Shown here: positions 28,101 to 36,130 of the stretch, piece after piece
How the letters are laid out: every line of letters starts with the position of its first letter
How positions within the stretch are numbered: position 1 is the first letter of the stretch
Assembly: GCA_014084085.1 (NCBI GenBank)
Contig: NPFB01000024.1
Coordinates: 79,188-143,187, forward strand
Direction: 5' to 3'
Source: Hondaea fermentalgiana
Taxonomy: Eukaryota; Sar; Bigyra; Thraustochytrida; Thraustochytriidae
Length of the DNA stretch: 64,000 bases
Notes under the pieces: generated by a model
Seen by the model: the letters and a program-made list of their open reading frames with translations, nothing else
Databases searched by the model: none
What the model was told of the DNA's origin: nothing
Program-made: the position numbers and the translations under genes

Positions 28101-29892
28101 CGCGCCTTCCAGGCCTTCTCTCATGGCTCCACGCGCAGCGCCATCGATGCTTGCCGTAAGCTCGCAGGACAGGCGGACGAGCATGGCAAAATATGACTAT
28201 AGAGTGCTCAAGGCGCAAGCCTTGGCTCGACCCTCGAATCTCAGCAACGCTTTGCTCCAGTCGATTCAAACAGGCGGCCCACTGGCCGATGTTCAAGAGG
28301 CTAACTCAAAGAAGCTGCTCGAGAACGCCTGTGGGCTTTCGCTCAGCCAAAATGAGCCCGTATGCCCTGCATTCGCCACGCTCATGCTGCCTCCGGGACG
28401 AGTGTACTTTAAGTTTATTGTGCGAGGACGTGAAATCTTTGCGCGCGATGCAGACACGTGCTGGACACTCTGGCCTCTTCACAAACACAGCGAACTGGCG
28501 GCGCGCTCGTGGGTAGTCGAGAAACCTGCCTCAGCGCTTCGTGCGCAAGAGTTTCCCACCGTTGCCAACTTTGTTGACTTGAGTTGGCCCGGGAAACCCG
28601 TGGGGGGTCTTGCCGACCCGGATCCCGGCTCGGAGCGACCGCAGCCCGCACCAGCCTGGTCGATCAAGCGATCCTTGTTTCGGCATCATCACTGTGACAA
28701 CGCGCGTAAGCTCGCCGAAGCCTTCAACAGTGACTGGGAGCGGGTTCTGGAAAACCACTACGTTGTCAAGGCAGGAGGCGACGAGCTTCCTTTTATTCGG
28801 GAGCTCATGTGGGCCCATTTTGCAGACATCTGCACATTATTTGCGCTCCATTCCTGCGAAGGCGAGAATAATTTTGCCCTCGATTTCGCCGAAGTCAAAG
28901 TGTGGGCACGCTCTGGAGATCAGCCCATTTTACCCGAGCATGTGAGTGATGAGGTCTTGTACGAAGTCTACGATAAAAGCGCTCTCATCGAGGCTCGCCA
29001 CGCCACAAATCAGTTCGGTCGTCATTATAGCTTCATGGTGAAGCGCTCTGGAGAGAGTGTGGAAACAGATTCCGGCATGCTACGGCATCAGCTATTGCAG
29101 TTTCTCATCTTGCTGGCAGGTCGTGTCTTTTCCACCGTCAGTCTCACATCTTTTGTGGCTTCACATCAGGACCAAGAGATTGCTCGATCACAATTGCGAC
29201 GCGTGGCACCGCGGCGGCCCAGCTCGCTCCAATCAAGCTTCAATCAAGGGAGTGGGGCAGCGGGACTCCCGCTGCACGGCTCGCCGCTTTCTCTTGCTGC
29301 TCGCTCGCAAAACTCATCGCAGGCTGATCAGGGGCATCCAGAGTTCGGCACGCCGTGTTTCAAGAGTCCTTTTGCCGCGGTGCATCACTTGCTCCAGCGC
29401 GCTTTGCAAAAGCCGGGTGAGCCTTATATCCATCGAGATGTCTTCCGGCGTGGGCACATGTTTTTTCAAGATGTGGTGAATGTCTTTGCGCGGCGGATTG
29501 ATGACCTTCGACGCATCTTTGATGCGCATTCTGTCAAAGGCCATGTCTTGCATGACTTTATTCCCAGCAACTCTTGGGAGGATATTTTTCATCAAATCCA
29601 TCCAGGGTACTCGAAAGTCCCTCTTCGTCGCATGTTTGTTCTGAGCAAGAGCACCTTTGTGGATTTCGATGATGTTGACTTTGCTCCAGGGCTTTGCTTT
29701 CTCGAATTCCTCGAGTGTCTAGCACGATTGGCGCATCTGGACAACCTTGCAGTGGCAGTACTGCAAGCTTTCGAAGAGGCTGGTGCAGGATGTTCGCCTT
29801 GTAGTCTGAAAGAGACCAAGGCCGAGGACAGCCTTGCGACGCGTCTCGAGCTCGTCATCAATCAGCTTTTGGATTCTTTTGACAGGAGGTAG
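25180..29892 (+). CDS. Large LRR protein, possibly flagellar/cytoskeletal
   Basis: A single 1570-aa frame starting at ATG 25180. The first 350 residues are charged and disordered, with a Lys/Glu helix near 200-235. RNI-type LRRs span about 367-695, with units such as IDLSRNALGPWAAEPL, LDLSHNGLGDLAIANLF and VNLAHNRIAASHCVAFL. After an acidic/Ser linker, YYPGISGPPSSEVFLEIHLPGGG (about 840-865) and LPPGRVYFKFIVRGREIFARD (about 1065-1085) resemble two halves of a starch/glycogen-binding-like beta fold separated by about 200 residues. The C-terminal 400 residues are helical (FLEFLECLARLA near 1510), a style often seen in protist ciliary LRR proteins. A link to the zoospore flagellum is inference only. 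It diverges from the RMDN-like gene. Confidence 0.75.
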   Translation: MYEASDDQLTGFASEASNLTGNGRRGDNELAELEAKISAEWETNDKIEQKARRGLRRRPDSGQYKRPGVRINVVKNPWTSPSSRHFPRKDIWEWSGAEDGENESFRKDFFKATQLQVSLNESSTQELAAANSGIGDASQISGHDLTNIGSNQLRKAPSLRTSIHEQLMATADIRRAIRDGAKGKQKALKGDTVPGGENQGKKARRFSLVKNYRKKAAMEREKAAQAERKVAALASEKSNGYASRRDLDLERAPTPPLRALGLSEEATGDPEQDRVRLDAAPELLIAKHNASLTASTSQQVFVSACRKADIVPEPLLVPRKEPESTMEASKMHQNLNVRTKKDLLKLESRDVILWDWRAIAKGRTPDELRLEHFGMGDRYMPALAEALEADAKHALQGKRAFCRLQLAGCRISARGIKSLAPSLREHPRVIRIDLSRNALGPWAAEPLCAIFAPSMPASCTLTALDLSHNGLGDLAIANLFQALEHSVVEHLNLTKNEISSRGALEIASFLQRQRHPRYQTSTRRGNDPHAERTHHPSDLGATLSGGSPNGTSLLQKAGSRSFFDLEDAPSFASAMSGDETRPDGEIIDEDSEDEDQTHHCPLSTLIIDWNRIQGSEAGQLLQTMTTNTVLREISLAWNGIGAHEPSMEAAKDMLRQSTILRKVNLAHNRIAASHCVAFLEQLPFNTSLLCLDLSGNEDHEVPFADESNEDKVAESWSAQAASIGGRSFIYSRYECLPCTRQQQRVEPDAEKHLASKEDVVAANNEEQTEANDVEQNPDSPSSSPSTSAAAAVAKEEEESSLGAKESISQAEEVLDANVWKRRGVCWLERRWTPHTIWYYPGISGPPSSEVFLEIHLPGGGAMVTKMTFAPEMQSCAGAADHARTSRASMASSMRGTERNSVNKGPARSRQSTRMFAAQRTSGAHEGNSVLNGQRGRLLSKAQLRGRGNGSQIANSLESKAFQPCPPSGNGPGLSAPSRPSLMAPRAAPSMLAVSSQDRRTSMAKYDYRVLKAQALARPSNLSNALLQSIQTGGPLADVQEANSKKLLENACGLSLSQNEPVCPAFATLMLPPGRVYFKFIVRGREIFARDADTCWTLWPLHKHSELAARSWVVEKPASALRAQEFPTVANFVDLSWPGKPVGGLADPDPGSERPQPAPAWSIKRSLFRHHHCDNARKLAEAFNSDWERVLENHYVVKAGGDELPFIRELMWAHFADICTLFALHSCEGENNFALDFAEVKVWARSGDQPILPEHVSDEVLYEVYDKSALIEARHATNQFGRHYSFMVKRSGESVETDSGMLRHQLLQFLILLAGRVFSTVSLTSFVASHQDQEIARSQLRRVAPRRPSSLQSSFNQGSGAAGLPLHGSPLSLAARSQNSSQADQGHPEFGTPCFKSPFAAVHHLLQRALQKPGEPYIHRDVFRRGHMFFQDVVNVFARRIDDLRRIFDAHSVKGHVLHDFIPSNSWEDIFHQIHPGYSKVPLRRMFVLSKSTFVDFDDVDFAPGLCFLEFLECLARLAHLDNLAVAVLQAFEEAGAGCSPCSLKETKAEDSLATRLELVINQLLDSFDRR

Positions 29893-30068
29893 CATCGTCA
29901 ACTAACGCATGCTCAAGTATAGTTTCATATCAAAGATTGAAACGAAGCAATTGTACTGCACCAGTTGTTTCATTTTTCTTTTGCGTTATCTGGCGTCGAT
30001 TTCCGCTCTCCCCACGGAGGAAAAAAAAATCCTAGAATTCAAAGACGTTGTTCAAGTTATTTCAATGA

Positions 30069-31157
30069 TCAGCGTTGCACCACTTTAAGACGATGAATCT
30101 CCTCGTTCTTTTGCTTGAGTTCCTGTAGCGCCTTGTTGAGGTCCGCCGCGAGCTGGGCAAGTCGGATTTGGTGAATCTCGATCTTTTGTTGAGATTCTAG
30201 TTCCGCCTCTTCCTTGGCCCGAACAACGACCTGTAACTCTCGCGCAATGTCCTCATGATCTTGTCGCATCCGATTGTAGTTGTCCCGTGATGCCTCGGTG
30301 GAATGCACGAGACGCGCCAACGCTTCACGTGTATCCTGCAAAGCGCGGTCCCGTTCGCTCAGTTGCGAGCTAAGACGCTGAAGGACGAGCTCAGTGTCTC
30401 TGCGGCGAGCAATCTCTTGCTGGATTTGTTCGCGCTGTCGCGCTGTTTCCTCTAGCAGGTCTTCGACTTGCGCCTTGTGACTGTCGACAATCTCAAAGTA
30501 AGGTTGTTGACAGAGCGTCGTTCGACCTGGTGCCGGCTTGGCAAAATCGGCATAAATATGTCGTGCGAATTCTTCGCGCAGCTCGGTGACAAGTCTGCGC
30601 GAGGTCCCACAAGTCGGTGCTAATTCCCCAAGCACGCGGCAACATATCGAGATGAAATCTGCGTTGGGCTTCCTCTCGCTCGAGTCGTCCTGTTGCAGCT
30701 CTAGGGCATTCTTTGCCTCGCGAAAAACCATTTCGCACGCGAGCGAAGCAGATCTGAACGCGTCTCTCTCAGATCCTTCACCGGCGGGCTCGGCAATGTC
30801 CGACACCTGCAAAAGTCGTCCGTGGGGGTGGCTGTCGTTGTTGCTGTTGCTGCTGTTACTTTGGGGACGTGACGAGACCGGAGCTCGTGAATGCGCCACC
30901 GAGGAGATCTCGCGATGCCCTTTGAAGGGTGCGCGCCGCCACGGGTCCTGTGGAAAGACTGAGCCCGAAAATCGTAGCTCCCTTCTCGGACGTTTGGCGC
31001 CGATTGGTCTTCTTGGCCCTGAGCGAGCAGCTTGCTGGAGACGGTGGGCGTGCGTGAGCTCTTGGACACGAAGCTTTTGCATCTTGGCCTCGAGTGCACC
31101 CGGATTGGGGTGCACCGTGCTTGCACTCAGTGCGCTCGTCTTGGTGTCGTCGGCCAT
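30069..31157 (-). CDS. Coiled-coil protein, possibly TSNAXIP1-like
   Basis: A 362-aa protein from ATG 31157 (MADDTKTSALSAS). The N-terminus is basic (about 60-80). Residues about 125-225 form a helical domain with ACEMVFREAKNALEL, ICCRVLGELAPTCGTSRRL and VTELREEFARHIYADF. That pattern resembles the N-terminal domain of translin-associated factor X-interacting protein 1 (PF15739), where FREVFxxxI...YGPLLxxIKxEYD is typical. Residues about 240-360 are a continuous coiled coil rich in Gln/Glu/Arg/Leu ending in LKQKNEEIHRLKVVQR. In animals TSNAXIP1-type proteins are sperm/ciliary. The family assignment is moderate; the coiled coil is clear. Confidence 0.6.
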   Translation of the reverse strand: MADDTKTSALSASTVHPNPGALEAKMQKLRVQELTHAHRLQQAARSGPRRPIGAKRPRRELRFSGSVFPQDPWRRAPFKGHREISSVAHSRAPVSSRPQSNSSNSNNDSHPHGRLLQVSDIAEPAGEGSERDAFRSASLACEMVFREAKNALELQQDDSSERKPNADFISICCRVLGELAPTCGTSRRLVTELREEFARHIYADFAKPAPGRTTLCQQPYFEIVDSHKAQVEDLLEETARQREQIQQEIARRRDTELVLQRLSSQLSERDRALQDTREALARLVHSTEASRDNYNRMRQDHEDIARELQVVVRAKEEAELESQQKIEIHQIRLAQLAADLNKALQELKQKNEEIHRLKVVQR

Positions 31158-31447
31158 GATGAGCGAGCTGTCGTGGTGCGTCTTGGCCCTTTGTTGGTGT
31201 CTGCGGTGCTCGCTCAATCTAAACAAACGTTAGTCAAAGTTCCCGCTGACTGTCAAGTCAACCTGCCAGTGCCTTTTTCACTCAACGGATATTTTTCCTT
31301 GACAAGGGAAAAGGGAGATCTGGGCTTGCAACAAGTACGACAGCAAAGACAGCAATGGGGCCTCGGGGCTTGCAGCAACTCAACTATCCGTAGCAGATAA
31401 GTTATCAATTTAAAATGGTGGGGATTTCCGATGTGGATTTTTTTAGG

Positions 31448-32387
31448 TTATTTCTTGGACTTCTTTCCTTTGCGTCGTCGGCGACGCGAAGAAGAAGAAG
31501 AAGAAGTAGTAGTAGTAGAAGTTTTCGACTCAGTGCCGGGAGCGGCTTCAGTCGACGATGTTGTCTCCACCTTGGACGTTGAAGCAGAGGCATCAGCAGA
31601 ACGGTCACTGGATGGAGACACAGCGGGCTTTCCTCCGTCCTCGGCAGGGCCAGGAGAGGAGGAAGCCGACTCCAGCGCCGGGTTCGAGGCTCCTTCGTCC
31701 GCGTCGGCATTGGCGTCGGCAGGCGTAGCAGGTCTTGATGCCTCTGTCTTGGCGTCCTCGCTCTGTAGATTCAACAATGTGCCGCGAGCGACGTCGACAA
31801 AGGCGGCGCCATCGGGGTGCACCTCGTCGGGATCGACAAGGTACCGAAGGACTTCTTGTGCGGATGCATCCAAGGTGTCTTTTGCTTTGATAGCGGATGC
31901 GATCACGTCTTGGAATTCCTGTGCACACGCGTGAAGACCGGTGTGATACTCGATGCGCGCGTCTAGGTTCATTTCTTTCCGCGAGATGACCTCTTCCAGC
32001 TCGGCGGCATCGGACGCCTTGATCATGGACGCAAAGGTTTCCAGATCCTTTGCAATAAGCTTTTTGGCGTCAGCATCCACCTCGCTCGGGGTGGACTTGC
32101 GCGATTCCTTGGCCTTCTTGAGCTCGACGAACTTGGGCAGGAGCCGCTTCGCCAGCTCTTCCTGCACGACATCCGCCTCCACCCGGGGCTCTCCCTGCGG
32201 CTCCGCCGCCTCGGTCTCGGTCTCGACCTCGGCCCCGGCCCCGGCCCCGGCCTCGGTCTCGGGCTTGGTCTCCTGCGACTTGACCTCCTCCGTCCCCTTG
32301 GCCTTGGCCTCCTGCTCCTGCGCCTGCGCCGCTGACGTCACCTCGGGCTCCTTCTCGAGCTCCTCCTGCTGGTCCTGCTGCTGCTGG

Positions 32388-32431
<44 letters not shown>

Positions 32432-33163
32432 GGCGCCGCGCGAGGGGCGCTGCGGCAGCGGCTCGCGCTCGAGGCGCAGCAGCGAGAGCGCCACGGCGAA
32501 GCGCCTCGGGCGCGCGTCCGAGGGGCCCTGGCCCGGGCCCGGGCTCGGACCGAGGCCGCTGGCGCCGGCCGGGTGAGCATGCGCGGGCTGCTGCTGGGAA
32601 TGGCGGGGCTGAGGATGGCGCTGCTGCTGTTCTTGCTGCTGCTGCTGCTGCTGCTGCTGCGGCTGAGGACGCGCGCGGAGAGCGTGGCTGCCGTGGCCGC
32701 CGAGCACGAGGAGACCCTCCGAGAGCGAGAGCGCGCGCTTGCGGCGGCCGTGAGGGCCGTGGCCCGAGTGCGCGCGCTTCAGGTGGCCCGTCGAGACGGC
32801 GGGCGTCGNNNNNNNNNNNNNNNNNNNNNNNNNNNNNNNNNNNNNNNNNNNNNNNNNNNNNNNNNNNNNNNNNNNNNNNNNNNNNNNNNNNNNNNNNNNN
32901 NNNNNNNNGGCCTCGGCAGGCGCGGCGGCGGCGGCGGCCTCGGCAGGCGCGGCGGCGGCGTCCGCGGGCGTGGAAACCTGGCGCTTCCCAGCGTCGGCGT
33001 CGCGCAGCGAGACGCTCTTGGGCTTGCGCGGGGCCTTGACGAACTCCTTCTCCAGCTCCACCGGCAGCTGGCCGCCCAGGTACACCGAGGCGGCCGCCAC
33101 CAGCGCGCACGCGAAGCCCACGGTCGCCGCGAACCTCTGCAGCTGCTCGCGCTCCTTGGCCAT
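31448..33163 (-). CDS. N-terminally anchored low-complexity membrane protein, interrupted by assembly gap
   Basis: Start chosen at 33163 (MAKEREQLQRF), directly before one hydrophobic segment (about residues 11-32: VGFACALVAAASVYLGG). This predicts a signal-anchored protein. The sequence then enters Ala/Pro/Glu repeats and hits the 100-N gap. Beyond the gap the same frame continues through His/Gln-rich and polyQ tracts into an acidic Glu/Lys region. A helical C-terminal domain (about 31750-32160 on the plus strand) includes QEELAKRLLPKFVELKKAK and HTGLHACAQEFQDVIASAIK. It ends with a Ser/Thr run and a Lys/Arg-rich tail. True gap length is unknown, so frame continuity across it is not proven. 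The family is not recognised. Confidence 0.55.
32390..32430. repeat. (CTG)n repeat encoding polyQ
   Basis: About 13 uninterrupted units, Gln codons on the minus strand of the anchored protein gene. A second (CTG)n run lies at 32634-32660. Confidence 0.92.
32809..32908. other. Assembly gap (100 N)
   Basis: Exactly 100 N, a conventional placeholder size, inside a GC-rich Ala-coding repeat. The same GCC/GCG-type repeat lies on its right flank (GGCCTCGGCAGGCGCGGCGG, repeated), so the gap probably reflects a collapsed or unreadable tandem repeat. Confidence 0.97.
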
Positions 33164-34293
33164 CCTGCGCGCCGAGAGAGCGGCGCTCGCGCCGCGATGG
33201 ATGGAGGGAGGGAGGGAGGGGTCGCGCCGCCGCGACTCCGCCCGACGCGGCAGGCACGCTCTGCTGCGCGGCGCTCGGCTCTCTGCGGCTGCGCTGCTCC
33301 GCGCTGCGCCGCGACTCGCCGCTGGCCTCGCCGGCGCGCGCGTTGGGGTTCTGCGAGGCGGCTCGGGTCGGCCGCGCGATCGAGGCAAGACGCGAGAAAG
33401 AGTCTCTGCTCTGCTCTGCTCTGCTCTGCTCGCTCTGCTTGCGTCCCCGGAAACAATGTGCCGCGATAGGAATAAGTAGAACGACGACGCCAGCACGAGC
33501 AAGAGCAAGAGCAAGGGCAAGAGCAAGAGCTAGAGCAAGAGCAAGAGCAAGGGCAAGACCTTGCGCGACGCGGCGGACTCTGGCTGGTGTAGACCGAGGC
33601 GGACCTGGACCCGGACGACCTCGACAGCGACGGCGATTGTGAGTCGAGTTGCGTCGATGGTGGGACGAGTCGGGTCGAGGCGAGCCGAGGAGGCGTAAAC
33701 TGCGAGCGAAGTCTGGGCTTAGCAAGCAAGCAAAGCAAGCAAGCAAGGGCACGCAGAAAGGAAGAAAGAAACTGAAGGAGGAACGATCGATTTCTTGGTT
33801 GCGATCCCAAGCAAGCCGTTTGGCAGCATCGTCGTCATCATCGGCAGCGGCCTCAGCGGCGGCAGACGTCGACCCTGCGAAGAGCCCTGCCACTTCGAGC
33901 GAACGTGCAACGCAGGCACGACGCTCGCTCGCTCGCTCGCATCGTGTCGCTGCTCCGAGAATGCCGCGGCGGAATGCGCAACGTTGCGCTCTTCCCCATG
34001 GAAATGGCCTTCGTTCGATCTCGGTCAGCACCCCCCCCCCTCTCACACCTAATCCACCACCCCGCGCCGTTGCGAAGTAGCAGCTCGAGCTCGGGCGAAT
34101 CCGCATCGATCCAGTCTGACCTCGATGCGCGGAGGGCGTCCAAGAGGCGTCGCAGAAGAGAAGCGCGGTCATGATGATAGTACTACGGGTACAGGATGAC
34201 GATAGTTCTACGGGTATAGGCGTATGCCAGCTCTGGTACTAGACCAGTACTACTACGTATCCTTCATGGGAGCATCGTCAACGTGCGCGAGGA
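33164..34293. other. Repeat-rich divergent intergenic region
   Basis: About 1.1 kb between divergent genes, dense in simple repeats: (CTGCT)n at 33406-33430, (GCAAGA)n at 33496-33557, and (AAGC)n at about 33720-33750. Near 34180-34245 are two imperfect copies of an approximately 23-bp unit containing TACTACGGGTA / TTCTACGGGTA, upstream of the saposin-like gene. Open frames here are repeat translations, not genes. Confidence 0.55.
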
Positions 34294-34458
34294 TGAAGAT
34301 CGTGGCCGCGCAGAGCGGCTTCGAGGCGAGAGCAGAACCGCGGCAGCCGAGGCAGGAGAGGCCTCTCCGCGCGCGAGCAGCTGCAGACGGAGACGGGCGC
34401 GGCGGGTCTGCGCGCCGGGCACAAGCAGGCGCAGGAGCAGGCGCAGAAGAAGCGGGAG

Positions 34459-35442
34459 ATGGAGCAGATGATGAAGGAGAAGGGCACGGCGCGCGAGGCC
34501 ACGCTGGCGACGCGCGGCGCCGGGGCGAAAAAGACCCTGCGCGGGGCCGTCGCGGGCGTGCTCGTGGCGGTCGCGCTCGCTACGCTGGTCGGCCCGAGCC
34601 AAGCTGCCTTCGGGGCCCAAAATCCGCAGGGCGAGGCCAGCGAGGATGACGGCAATGATGGGCCGCCCGAGTCCCTCACCGAGGAGCAGATGGCGGAGAT
34701 CCTCAAGCAAGCCGGGGGCGGCGAAGGCGGCTTCGGTGACCTCGGCGCCGGCGGTTTTGGGGACTTTGGTGGTATGGGCGGCGACGGTGAAATGGACCTC
34801 TCGCAGATGCTGGGCAGCATGGGCGGGGATGTGATGGGGATGCAAGACTTTGGCGGCATGGGCGACATGGCAATGGTGCGCGACACCGAGCCCGTCGCCA
34901 GCGATTTCAAGTTCATTATTTGCGAGACCTGCGAGAACCTTGTCGAGAATGCCTGGAAACAAACTGCGGCGCTGCGGGCCAAGTTCCCCAACACCAAGAT
35001 CAGCGAGGACCGCATCGACGATGCTCTTGAGAAGATCTGTACGAGCAAGGAAGAGGCTGGCGAGTGGATCGCCCGTCTGGACATGGTCGAGGCGGATGAC
35101 CGCATTCGTCTTGTCGACCAGGGCAAGGTCGGCCGGTGCATGCTCGAGTGCAAGACCATTGAGGGTGCCTGCGCCAAGGTCTTTGAGGAGATCAACACAG
35201 ATCTTGTCGAGGCCCTGTATCTCATGCGCTCCGACCTCGACGCGCTCAAAACACGATTTTGTCAAAAAGGTATTCGAAGAATGAAGGGCGCCTGCGGCAA
35301 GCCATATCCATCAGTCCCGGAGTCGCGCGAGCCTGGCGGAGACAACTTCATTGCCAAGACCCAGCAAGAGTTGGATATGGATGAGATCAATCGCAAGATC
35401 CGAGCGTCGCAGCTAGGAAGCTTCAACGCCAAGGAGCTCTAG
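34459..35442 (+). CDS. Saposin/canopy-like protein of the secretory pathway
   Basis: A 327-aa frame from ATG 34459. A hydrophobic segment (about 30-49: AVAGVLVAVALATLVGPSQA) preceded by basic residues suggests a signal peptide or anchor. Residues 60-150 are acidic and then Gly/Met/Asp-rich (GFGDLGAGGFGDFGG-type repeats). From about 155 comes a Cys-rich helical domain: ICETCENLVENAWKQ, ICTSKEEAGEW, CMLECKTIEGAC, RFCQKGI and KGACGKPYP. This resembles saposin-B/canopy (DUF3456) proteins, ER-resident folding or lipid-binding factors. The frame remains open upstream to about 34294 with a heptad-like sequence but no ATG, so the true start may be in an earlier exon. The C-terminus is charged without an ER-retention motif. 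Confidence 0.65.
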   Translation: MEQMMKEKGTAREATLATRGAGAKKTLRGAVAGVLVAVALATLVGPSQAAFGAQNPQGEASEDDGNDGPPESLTEEQMAEILKQAGGGEGGFGDLGAGGFGDFGGMGGDGEMDLSQMLGSMGGDVMGMQDFGGMGDMAMVRDTEPVASDFKFIICETCENLVENAWKQTAALRAKFPNTKISEDRIDDALEKICTSKEEAGEWIARLDMVEADDRIRLVDQGKVGRCMLECKTIEGACAKVFEEINTDLVEALYLMRSDLDALKTRFCQKGIRRMKGACGKPYPSVPESREPGGDNFIAKTQQELDMDEINRKIRASQLGSFNAKEL

Positions 35443-35740
35443 GACTCCCCAGTCCAAAAGGCTAGGTAGGTATACATACGCCAAGGCTTGGAGATAAATC
35501 AGCACATCGCGAGCCTGAAATTATGCGCGAAGGGTGGGCCAGAAGATTATGGTCAGCTGCCTGCAACGGTGTGCCGGGGGCGATTGAAAGTAACGTAAAC
35601 ATCCTATAGTTCGTTTGCAGAATTTTTGAGGTTTCTCCGCTCTGAGCATGAATTTGTTCCCCGCCACCAGAATTTTATCAAGAAACGCGGTATCATTTGA
35701 TGGAGGAGCTTCTCAGATGAAGCTCCAGGTCGGCTTGGGT

Positions 35741-36055
35741 TTATTCGACGTCTCGTTGATTGACAAAGTCATATAGGACACTGCGCGCAACCCATTTATT
35801 CCTGTCGAAGTAAAAGGGACGTTCTTTTGCTCCTTTATCTTTCGTGGCTTCAATTGCTCCGAAGTAGGTTTTTACTAACTGGGTGACCAACACGAAAGTG
35901 ACGAATGACATCACCATTACTTTCGTCTTTGGGATGAAGCAGAAGCCTCCAAAGCGTGGGGGATTTCGAGGTTTCTGAATCCAGTTCATCGTGGGATTCC
36001 GGCAAACGATCATAAAATGACATTTTCGATATTCTCTACCTCTGCTCCACTTCAA
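35741..36055 (-). CDS. Possible small membrane protein (104 aa), uncertain
   Basis: The 690-bp stretch 35443-36130 is clearly less GC-rich than its surroundings. On the minus strand it has a 104-codon frame with a basic Pro/Gly/Phe-rich N-terminal part, one hydrophobic segment (about residues 46-65: VMVMSFVTFVLVTQLVKTYF) and a charged C-terminus. It is not recognised. It could be a small single-pass membrane protein or chance; the different base composition argues either way. Confidence 0.25.
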   Translation of the reverse strand: MKWSRGREYRKCHFMIVCRNPTMNWIQKPRNPPRFGGFCFIPKTKVMVMSFVTFVLVTQLVKTYFGAIEATKDKGAKERPFYFDRNKWVARSVLYDFVNQRDVE

Positions 36056-36130
36056 TCCTTGCTGCCACCCTCATCCTCCTGTGCCCCTGCTGAAAAAACA
36101 AATTGTTGCAACACATCTACTTTTATAAGT

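Noticed and set aside
32573..33469. Plus-strand frame with a poly-Leu 'membrane' segment
   Set aside because: The Leu run is the antisense reading of (CAG)n polyQ codons.
32070..34172. 700-codon minus-strand frame overlapping the anchored protein gene
   Set aside because: It is the shifted frame of the repeat-rich gene and of the intergenic hexanucleotide repeats; the other frame has the membrane segment and a plausible C-terminal domain.
34264..35265. Two long minus-strand frames opposite the saposin-like gene
   Set aside because: Antisense shadows; the plus-strand frame has the signal segment and ordered Cys pattern.
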